DNA of 64,000 nucleotides from positions 15,948,931 through 16,012,930 of the forward strand of contig CAIIXF020000003.1 in NCBI GenBank assembly GCA_903813345.2, read 5' to 3'. The notes under the pieces were generated by a model. It did no database searches. It was not told where the DNA came from and worked only from the letters and a program-made list of their open reading frames with translations. Shown here in pieces: positions 12,601-24,600 of this stretch. The number at the start of each line of letters is the position of its first letter. Within the stretch, counting starts at the first letter, position 1. The translations under genes and the position numbers were made by a program. Origin of the DNA: Owenia fusiformis. Its lineage: Eukaryota; Annelida; Polychaeta; Sabellida; Oweniidae.

Positions 12601-15600
12601 TAGTTTGTTTTAGAGAAAATATTGTTTCAGTAACACCACCCATTTTTATGTCACCACCACAAGTGGTTACATATTGTTATAGTCTCCAACTTTTTATGGT
12701 CAGTTTTTGGCATTTGGCGATCAGCATCTGTAACAAATGCCAGGTGGTGACATGTGCATGTTAATGCCTTGTTCAATGTTTGGAACTACCTCTCCATATA
12801 TTCTGATGATATATATGGAGATTATTTAGAATATGTATAACGCTTTTAATCATGTATCGTTGAGATTGATTTTTTGTTTATGAATATATTAAGCTTAATT
12901 TTTGCGCTTTAGGGCTGTGACAGGACTATTTATTATAAATGATGGAACTATAATAAGATTTTATTTTCAGTATATCCTGGTGCCATAAGTAATAAGTATA
13001 ATGGATGAACATTATGACATGACTAGAGGAAACACAGAACAATTTCCTGTAAATCATTATCTTTATCAAGGTGTCAAGATGGAATATTACATTATCTTAA
13101 CAAGAATCTGTACTAGGCACGCGGATCTTGTCTATCCACACTGACACAGCGGTTGTTGGCCCTATACTTGACTGATGATATTGAAATAGGGTTCTGCCTT
13201 TTCATTGGTCAACACTTTCGGGCATCCAAATCATTTTATGTCACCACCAGAAGTGGTGACATGTTATCATAGTCTCCTTTTTCGGGACAGTGTTGCTGCA
13301 TCTGTATCACATGACAGGCAGTGATATTTTGCACTTTGAAATACATTGTTCTTCAGTTAATGTCCCACAGTGTCTGCTCTGAGACTCTTCAAAGGGTATT
13401 AAGAGGCTGTCGAACCAACAATATGCAAGACCCATTTTTCAATTTTTTATGTACTTGTACTTGAATGTACAATTAAAACATGCAGCCATTTGTTTTCTAT
13501 AATGACCCCATAGATGGAGGGCATTTCTTGGAAGGAAATATGGTCTGCCCATGTGGCATCAAAGTGGTTGAGATTATGTAGTAATGATCATATCACAGCC
13601 AGCTTTGATGAGCATATGGGTAGACATGACAACATTCAACCAGCTCACATGACATCTTCATTCTCAAATGCAAAAGCACTCATTTCATTTTAGGTAACAC
13701 AAACTCGTTTCATTCCAGGAAACATCTTGATTCTCAAGTTATACATGTTATAACCACCTTGAAAGTCAAAGATGTCTAGGAAATGTGGAATCTGTCTACC
13801 ATTTTTGAGTTTGAGGTTTTTAGAGATTCTTAATTCATTTCCAATGCCCAGACTTTGAACAAAGGCTGTCAACAAATGGAAAAGGACCACATTCACCCGA
13901 AAACGACTGTAAGGTTTTTAAAAGGCACTTTGCTAGAAAGGCACTACTTTGGAAAGGTATAATGCGAGAAAGACACTATGTGTACTATGCTGAAAAGGCA
14001 CTACATTGGAATGTATGCTAGATAGGTTCTGTGTAAGAAGGCCACTAATATACTAAAAAGGCATTATGTTAGAAAGTATTATTATATACCCAATATGTAA
14101 CACTAATCCTGATTGGTCAATACCTAGTCACGTGTTCCGAAATAGATTTACTATTTCCCTCGGAAAGTTATATTCCCTCAAATGTGACGTCAGCGGGAAT
14201 ATACATTTGAACTATTGCCCGCTGACGTCACAATTGCAAGCTCTATTACCCTTGGAAACGTCTGCTCATCATCACTGCGCAGACGAAAAACAGAAAAATG
14301 GAGAATGAGCACAAACACAAATCAACTCCGTTCACCATGACAGACGTGCGTGAACGATACAATATAAGCAACGTGTATAAAGTTCCCTAAGCTCAATACG
14401 TCTGTGTAATTTCAAGTGTTATGATAATCTATTCCGCGTGTTAAACGCGATTGAATTTGTCAAGTGAGAGTCTCAGAGGCAAAAATTTCTGTTGAGCATC
14501 TGATGACGTCACAGCTTATAATGCTAACAATGGACCCGGGGAGGGGGCTTTCTAAGCCTTTTTGGCCTTCGCAGAGGAAACGGGACAAGAGTCAGTATAG
14601 GGTATATAATAAAACAAATAGTGACTGCCTAATTTCGAGCAATAGTGTAAATGATTTCCCCTTGGGAATATCCTCTACAATATACTATTCCCTCAGCCTG
14701 CGGCTTCGGGAATAGTACATTGTAGAGGATATTCCCTCGGGGAAATAATTTACACTATTGCCCTCAATGGCAGTCACTATTTGTATACTGTGCTTGAGAA
14801 GCAATACATTGGAAAGGTATTATACTAAAAAGGCACTTTGTTGGAAAAGTATTAAGCTAAAAGGCACTTTGTTGGAAAAGTACTATGCTCAAAATGATCT
14901 ATATTGAAGGTGTTATGTAAGAAAGGCGAAAGGCACTATGTTTTAAATGCACTGTGCTTGAGAGGCAATACATTGGAAAGGTATTATACTAAAAAGGCAC
15001 TTTGTTGGAAAAGTATTAAGCTAAAAGGCACTTTGTTGGAAAAGTACTATGCTCAAAATGATCTATATTGGAAAGGTATTATGTAAGAAAGGCAAAAGGC
15101 ACTATATTTAAAATGCACCATGCTTGAGAGGCAATACATTGGAAAGGAATTATACTAAAAAGGTACTTTGTTAGAAAAGTACTATGCTTGAAATGCACTC
15201 TATTGGAAAGGTATAATGTATGAAAGGCGAAAGGCACTATGTTTTAAATGCACCATGCTTGAGAGGCAATACATTGGAAAGATATTATACTAAAAAGGCA
15301 CTTAGAAATGTACTTTGCGCGAAATGAACTATAATTGGAAAGGAATTATGTGAGGAATGCTTTATGTTTTAAATGCACCATGCTTGAGAGGCAATACGCT
15401 AGAAAAGTATTATGCTAGAAAGGCGACAGACACTAAGTTAACGAGGCACTATGCTAGAAAGGCACTATACATGGCTCATGAAAGTGGCTGTGATCTGATG
15501 CTATTGTTACCATATATATATATTATACTAAAAAGGCACTTTGTTAGAAAAGTACTTTGCTCGAAATGCACTCTATTGGAAAGGTATAATGTATGAAAGG

Positions 15601-18600
15601 TGAAAGGCACTATGTTTTAAATGCACCATGCTTGAGAGGCAATACATTGGAAAAGTATTATGCTAGAAAGGCACTTTGTTGGAAAAGTATTATGCTAGAA
15701 AGGCGGCAGACACTGTTAGGCACTAGAAAAGCACTATATATGGCTCATGAAAGTGGTTGTGATCTGATGCTATTGTTACCATATCACAGCCTGCTTTGAT
15801 GAGTTGTGTGTAGTAAATAACACTATCCTACAAATGCAAGACTCCCCAAAAGCCAGAGTACCTTCAAGTTATTTCCCTTTTGGAAGAACGAAGATGCTTA
15901 AGAAAAACGCTGATAATAGCTCTCAGAGGATTTGTCCGAATTTATTTGTTAACCCATAATATAAAATAACCAAATAACGGAACATCTGGGGTCTTCTTAT
16001 ACCTAGTCGTGATAGAGACACTAAGTACTAACACACAATCAACAAATGAATATTTTGCTGTTAAATACTCAAAACACACATATACTCAAGCTCAATACTC
16101 AAACTCATGTATATATATTACTGGTATATTGTCTGTTACACCAGTTTGCCTCCTAGTTGGTTTATCAATGGCACCAAGTTTTTTTGGACATGCTATGTCA
16201 ATATAATCCAGATATGGTGCTTTATACTCATATTACATTTTTATAACATTATTATGTTTTGTTTATAAGTATTTGTTTATTAACATAATATTAGACTTCG
16301 AGTAAAAAAAATGTTTTTTCTGCTTGCAGCTAATGAGTAAGATGGCGCCACTTGTAGGCTGTGATGTCACAACACGCTTGTTCCTTCCACGGTTTAGTCA
16401 CATGTGCGGAGATGCTTTGTTCCATGTTCGGAAGGTTTGCATGAACTCTTTCTTATGTCAGGGGTTATTCATTTCAACCAAAGCCTTCATCTTTTGGTTG
16501 ATAAATTGAGGGCAAGAAAACATGTACAGTCTTAGTGCTTGATCTAGTAACCTATAATTTACATGGTTACTATGTATTTAGGAATTTTTATAGCTCTAAA
16601 ATGTTTTGTTATTCAGGTTAATTTTTCCCAGCATTGAAGAGCTAGTAGATGCTGCATATATTTGGAAATATGAAAAATTGTCACATTTTGGTTTTTAGCC
16701 CAAATTTTGAAAATGGAAATTTTGCTCATACTTGATGAAAAAATTCCGGGAAAAAGACTGGTATCCCTGTTACCCCCTTGTAATATACGAGATATTCTTA
16801 ATAAAGTGTATATTGGTTTCTTTTATTTTTTAGGTATGTGCTGCCAACTTTGGAGACATGTGCACTGTTGTTGGCTCAGAGTCCACACAAGATATATTGG
16901 TGAGATATATTTCTATATACTAGGTCGATCAATAAGTTTTGAGAAAAATATGAATGTGTGTGTATGCCAAATTTGATTAGGCTGTTACCTCTCAAATTTT
17001 ATAAAAAAAGATAACTATGAAGTTTCTCTATTCCTTGATTTATGTTCAAGTTGTTTTCTTGGAAATAGATACATGTCTCTATAAAACTGCCTGATTGTCA
17101 GGTCGATTTCAGGTTCTGATGTTTTATTTTCATTGTTTTCAGCTTGATAAGTTTTTCCTCCTGTGTGAGGATGGAGTATGGGGTGTAAGAAAGGCCTGTG
17201 CTGAGTGCTTCACTGCTGTCTCTCTGGCTTGCAACCAAGGGATACGTCATAAAGACCTGGCACATATATTCATTAGTCTTATATCTGACCAGTCAAGATG
17301 GGTAAGTCCATGAACAGTGGGGACATTTATGGGGTTGGAATGTGGGTAAGTCCATGAACAGTGGGGACATTTATGGGGTTGGGCTATGGGTAAGTCCATG
17401 AACAGTGGGGACATTTATGGGATTGGCGTGGGTAAGTCCATGAACAATGGGGACATTTATGGGGTTGGGCTATGGGTAAGTCCATGAACAGTGGGGACAT
17501 TTATGGGGTTGGGCTATGGGTAAGTCCATGAACAGTGGGAACATTTATGGGGTTGGGATATCGGTAAGTCTATGAACATGGGGACATTTTTGGGGTTTGG
17601 ATATGGGTAAGTCCATGGACATTGGGGACATTTATGGGGTTGGGATATGGGTAAGTCCATGAACAATGGGGACATTTATGGGGTTGGGATATGGGTGAGT
17701 CCATGAACATTGGGGAATTAATGGGGTTGGGCTAATAAATCAATGCATCCTGGTCAAATTTGAAAAATCTTAAAATATTGCACTAAAATTCGCAAAATCG
17801 CAAAATCCTTTGCTCAAACAATCCTGTGTCGTGACACTGGAAATATACATGTACATGTAGTTTTAATTAACTTTACAGTTGATTTTTGCTTGGAACTTGA
17901 GTAAATCATTTACAAAATATGACAATAGAAATTAATACAGTAATTAAGAAAAAACTACTTTTTTACTTAGGTACGAATGGCTGGATTCCAAGCTCTTGGT
18001 GGGTTTATTTCAACATTTGCTGATCCCAATAGTACTGGACTCTTTTTTAACGAAGAAGGAAACTTATGCGTCGGCGATCAAAATGTCCACAGGTAATATT
18101 ATATGAAACTTTCTCGTGGTCTAACTTTGTGGTCCATTGTTATATTACGAAAACTTTCTTGGAAATGAGCTTTTAAAAAGCCATTTAGGTTGTATCCATG
18201 GGTACAAAGACAAAGTGGAACTCTGGAAGGAGTTTTTGAACGTCTGCATACTTTTACATTTGTCAGTGTGAGCTCTTATATATTTTTTATTTATTATTTT
18301 TATATTTAACATGCAGCTATTCAGAAAAAGATGAAAAATTGACAGTATCTTTTTTGATTACTTAAGAATAACTTTTATCTCTTTACACTCTGTGAAAATA
18401 TAGTTCATAGTAAGAGTCAGCAATAGTGCAGATCAGATAGTATCTCACAATAATAGTTACGAAATGATCTCACAATATTAGTTCAAAAATGACATAACAA
18501 TAATAGTTCTACAACAGTTGAAATTCATTGAAGGGAAGATCGATATTTGTACCCATTTGTGATAGGTGTTCAGACATTTCTCTCTAATGATGACAGATTA

Positions 18601-21600
18601 CATCTTGTGAGACACTGTGACCTTTGTTATGCCTGTTTCTCATTGCTACAACAATCTGCTATTCCTATTATGTTCCGTAGACTTAAATAATTGACACGCC
18701 TGTTAATGTAATCGTTGTCTGTCGTCAGTTGTAAATGGTGCTTCAATTTCAATATATTTCCACTCAATTGATTAGCATTGTCAGTTTGTTATTTATCAGT
18801 TAAGTAATACAGAGACATATTTATTTATTTATTCCTCAAGTACATTCGCACCCCTTGGGGTCAGGTACATGTACAAACAAAAATTATAACAATTATAAAG
18901 GATATAATATCTTTTTTTTGTTATGTATTAATATGAGTGGAGTGAAATGTAACTGTACTCAGTCGATGATTTGAAAATTTTTTTTTTGCCATTTCTCATT
19001 ATTTAAGAAAATTGTTTATCTTATTATATATTTCATGAACTATTGTTGACTTTCTTTCGTATAAGGTTATAATATAGTCTGATTGATATTAACAGACGTT
19101 CAATTTCAGTATATTTCCACTTGATTGTTCAATTGGGAATTATGGTACAACTTTACCACTTACATTGTGTAGAAATACACCTGTACAACTACAACTATAG
19201 AAACATTTGAATGAAGTTTAATTCATTTGCATCCAATAGCTCATAAGTTGAATTGTTTTTAAGAGAGATTTCTGGTTCTTTGTAGTAGACTGCATAATGG
19301 TTTATATTTACAGTGAGGAACTAGAAGAAAAAGCATTATCTTTACTAGAAAAAGACCGTCAACATTCCAACAATATAAAGGAAGTACCACCAGAGACATC
19401 TGGTGATGATGATACTAACCAATCCAATGTAGACAACAATACCACAAACACCAATCAAAACACTGATACTGTTACCACGACGATGACACAACAAGATTCT
19501 GATCAAAGCTCAATCAACAATAATACAGAAAGCATGCAAATTGACTGTGATGACATAAAAAATGATGATGATGAGGAAAGGACTAGCAATAATAACTCTG
19601 AAACTCTCTCTTTTGAAGAAAAAAGAGCGGATGTCTATAAAAGTAAAACTTCTGAAAACTTAGAAATCAAAAATATAGATGATTTCCATATAGAACAATC
19701 TAATGATGTTGATAATGGTAATGCACCAAGCAATACAGATCCTAGTACTGACAAAGATACTGCTGATATGGTCAAAAATACCAACAACACAAACACTGCA
19801 TACAATGAGTTCTTTTACTGGAGGGCTCCATTACCCGAGGTTGACCTTGACCTTGAAATAGGTCAAGGTGATCGAGGTCAAGCGATCAAATCTTCAAATG
19901 AGTCTTCAACATTACAAACTGAAAATGATATTGCAGGAATTTGTAAATCTTTAGCCGAAACAAAATTAGATGATTCAGAAACTAGTACAAAAGACACTTC
20001 TAATGATCAGAAAGAATCAGAAATCAAATCCAATGAAACTGAACCCTCACCTGAATCTAAGTGTAATTCAGAAAGCTCCCAGTCAGAGTCAGTTGAAAGT
20101 TCCGAAACTGCGGAAAATTCCGAGTCAGTGGAAAATTCCCCTGATATAGAGTGTGGTATAGAAAAGCCTATTGAAATGGATCTAGATGATGAAGACTTAG
20201 ATACACCTATGCATACAGCAAGTGTACACACCGTGTCTGAACAACCAGAGATGGTCACAAATATAGGTAAGTATCATCTTTTGACCTAATTCAGGGGATG
20301 ACATACAGTAAGTGAAGGGCAAACTGGGTCAACTGATTTAGACACAATGACTGCTTAAATCTACTCAATTTAACAAATATTTCAAAAATCCTTAGAGCGC
20401 AATTTTTTGATTTTAAGCTATCATATTTTGGCAGTCCTGTGGTATCAACCTCTAAGGGGAAACTTTGATTATTTTGGTTAAATGTTCTGTTGCATCACTC
20501 TGTGTGAGGTGTTAATGCATTATTCAGTGTCTTTTGAGGTTTTATTTGAAAACAAAATGGCTCCAAAACAGTTTTAACAGCTAAATTGATTCCTCTCGTT
20601 GAAGGTATTCACCAATAAGACACATTTTATGTATACAGGGGTTTCACTAGAATTTCTCACAATGGGCTAAATAAATGAAAACAACAGGCAAAATTAATGG
20701 AAATCGTAAATTTAACATGGAAAATTCCATAAAACAACAGGTGATGAAGTTGTAAACAACAACTGGTGAAAATCGCCTGTTGCCTGCTGCTAATGAAACC
20801 CCTGGTATAGTACCACTTCTTAACTCATTGTTCATGGATTTTGACTTGCATCAATACACACCATTTACTGACTTAATATGTCACTGTTTCAGGTAGCACT
20901 CATGTATTAGGACACCAACTTAATGAGACCACACTGGACATTGTCACTGGGGTGGTCCAAGATATGGAAGGGTCTGTCTCAAGTAAGGAATTTGTTGCAC
21001 TAATAACATCATCTTAATTTTGTAAGCTTGAGTTACTTTGAAAATCTATTATATGCCCATATAAGAATATAAATACAAATCTGGCAAATGTACACATTTT
21101 CAGTCAAAATTCATCAAAGAACTAGATGGGTTTGTTGACAACTCTTAGAAAGGTATTTGATGAAGTGAGTTGCCTCCAGTTTTGAAGAGTTCATACTTTT
21201 TTACCTCCAGATGTGAAGAGTGCCTTGGAGGGACTAAGTGAACTGCAGGACAGTGAAGAAAGTCCCCAAGATGACAAGGAGGTCTCTAGAGACCAAGATG
21301 TTATACCCCAGCCTCTCTTAGATCACTACTTGAGTATGACAGACCCCACTCGCGCCCAGACAGTGGACACTGAGATCGCCAAGCATTGCGCTTATAGTTT
21401 CCCCGCTGTGGCATACACCTTGGGTCGAAGGAATTGGAAGTGTTTGAAAGAATGTTATGATATCTTAGCTGGAGACATGCAGGTGAGCAGCTTGACTTTT
21501 AAAACAAAAAGGGTTAGGTGACCATATCATAGGTTACCATGATTACTACCTCCTTGTGTCACATTTAGCCGTTAATCAAGATTGCTGGGTGATGCACCCA

Positions 21601-24600
21601 CTAGGGATATTAAAAATAGGTTTGTGCACCCATTTGAAAACCCATTGCAACCACTTCAAAATGATAAGTACCTATTTTGATTTGCATCAAGGCTCTTGGT
21701 TTGTGATAATATCTTTATTTTGTAAGATATTATAAAATTGATATAATTCAAGGTGTGTCTTATATTTCAGTGGAAAGTTCGTAGAACACTTGCATTTTCC
21801 ATGCACGAACTGGCAGTAATTGTGGGCCCTGGAATCACAGAGCGAGACTTGGTGCCGATATTCAACAGTTTCATGAAAGACTTGGATGAAGTCAGGACTG
21901 GCATTCTGAAACACCTTGCAGACTTCATAAGGGTAACTTTCTTTCTTAATATTTATTCCAGTTAAATCTGTGAGATAAGATCTCAAAAATTCTCTGTTTA
22001 CAGAGTTTGGAAATAATTTCAACTGCCAATTTCAGAATCGGTTATTGTATTACTGTATTTAATTTCAGTTGCTCTCTCCAGAGTTAAGGCTTCTGTACCT
22101 TGAACAAATTTCCAGTTTTCTCACAACAGACAACCATCGCAACTGGCGCTTCAGGCTAGACCTTGCCGAGTAAGTAATCTCTCTATACAAATTATATCAC
22201 ATGCAGTGGTATGACATAGAAAATTGATTGAGACGACATAACTTTTAACATTAATCATTGACATCTAATGTATCATGAAAATCTTGTACAGTTACATAAT
22301 TTTCCATTTCTCTGTTTTAACGCCAAATAGGAAATGGCACAAGGGAAATCTATATTTAATTCAAGTGTAACTTCTTTCTCTCAAATAAAACAATGCTGAA
22401 TAGGAAAGACAAAATTTTCATCAGAAAAATAGATTTTATCAAACCGGATCACTGCACATTTAACAACACTCGATATCCTTAAAATGAATGGTCCCTCTAT
22501 CTACTCTTAATTAAATGTGTTACGTCATTACAGGCAACTGGTACTTCTCTGTGAGTTGTTCTCCTCTGAACAGATCAGTGAGCATCTAGTTCCAGTGGCT
22601 ATGTGTCTGGCTGATGACAGGGTCTCTGAGGTCCGCAATATGGCATTCAAAGTGGTAGGTCTTGTTTTACAAAAAGCAGCTCACTCAGAAAACTAAAATT
22701 CATTTCATTACCCTCATGGGGTTGGCTAATCTGGATTGAGTGGTTTTGAACCAATTGTCAACCATATTATACATAAAAGCAAGACTGGTATAAAATATCC
22801 ACAGTATGTTATTTAAAAATGTAGGTCTTGTTTTACAAAAAGGCAGCTCTGTCTGAAAACTAAAATTCAAATCTCCCTTGGAGTCTAGACCACATTTTCC
22901 CTTATGGGATTGGCTACCCCTGATTGGGTGGTTTTAAAGCAGTTGTCAACCATATTAATTTAATTATTTTTTTATTTATATGTAAAAGCAAAACCAGTGT
23001 AAGATATCCACAGTATGGCATTCAAAAAAGTTGGCCTTCAAATCAGGTCAAGTACAAAAATATTTTATCTTATATAAGCGCTGGGTGAAAATGATGTGTA
23101 AAACCTTGTCCCATGAAATGAAAAAATGATAAAGCAGGATTTAAATCGATTAAACAGCCATCATGATGATTTCTCTTGTATTTCAGTTGAGTATGATGAT
23201 GAAACGCCTTAACATGAGTGGAGAATCTAACACTGACCTCAACCTCGCCAAGCAGTTCACAGATGACATCATCAAGAAATTTGCTAACCAAAATAAATGG
23301 AATAAACGACAAATGTAAGCTTAATATGATTATTCTTATATCCTGAAGACTAGAACCTACGTTATTTGTAGTAAAAAGCCTCTGAATAAGAAATAAATAT
23401 ACAGTTTTGATGTTGTTAAGATATAAATTACTCCAAAAGTAGCTGTCATGGGCTATGCATTATAAATGAATCAATATATTCTTGCAACTTTGCACTGTTA
23501 TGCCATTGTCTGTGATTTTGCGTTGTTTATTTAATATGGTTGTATAATTTCAGCATTGCACAATTATGCCCTTGTCTGTGACTTTGCCATGTATATTTAA
23601 AACAAATGGTTGTATAATTTCAGCATTGCACAATTATGCCCTTGTCTGTGACTTTGCCATGTATATTTAAAACAAATGGTTGTATAATTTCAGCTATGCA
23701 CAATTATGCCGCAGCATGTTGACAGCCCATGCAGTTACACCCCAGCAGTTTGCCAAAGATCTCCAGCCAGCTTTACTAAATCTTGGTTTGGATCCTACCC
23801 CTAATGTTCGACTCTCTGTCGCTAAGACCCTCTCACAGGGTCTTCTTCCCATGGGTAAGTTGTTGGCATGAAATTACAGGGTGTCCTCGTGGGTACATTG
23901 TTGGCATGATATTACATGGTGTCCCGAATGCTACCCTCTAATTTAAAAAGGACAGACAACAGGATTCAATTTTTATGTCACCATCAAAAAGTTCAAGTTG
24001 ACCACCTTTTCAGAAATTCAAATCTGACTTAAGTTTGAACTAATTATATTGTGAGCAACTAGGTGGTGACATTTTGTCATGTTAATGCCTTGTTTGTCAT
24101 GTGACTACCAGAAGTGGTGACATATTGTTTTGTGGCCCATGTTGAGTAACTAGGTGAGGCTGATTAATTAAAGCTCACTGAGCTTCACAAGAAAATCTGT
24201 TATACCACCTAGTCCCAAAGCCACTTAAACGGTTTCCATATAAACATATCCGGTGACAACAGTGTTCCGTTTTTACCCCACTCTAGCATTTAACCACTCT
24301 TCAAAAAAATTATCTCTTCATTTCTATATAACTTGGATGTCGAACAATTAGAGCTCTCTGAGCTTCATAAGAAAATCTGTTTCTTTTTTTCTATGTTATA
24401 CAACCAACTCGCAAAGCTGCTTTTACGGTTTCCATATAAACATATCTGGTGAAAATAGTGTTCCCTGTTTTACTCCACTGTAGCATTTTATCTCTTAATT
24501 TCTAGATTACTTCACTAGTCCACAGAGCCCTCTTCACTCCCAGTTGCTAGAGACTGTACAGAAGCTCCAGGGAGACCCAGACCGTGACGTGCGATACTTT

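Larger units (their letters stand above)
13920..15735 (+). repeat. Degenerate ~20-bp repeat array (AGGCACTATGYTRGAAA), interrupted
   Basis: Many diverged units of the type AAAGGCACTWTGYTRGAAAR, with higher-order blocks of 100-220 bp (for example TGCTTGAGAGGCAATACATT repeated near 14952, 15122, 15257, 15381 and 15629). Foldback DNA at 14081-14784 splits the array. The last miR-2 hairpin and its half-copy sit inside or at the end of it. Confidence 0.85.
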
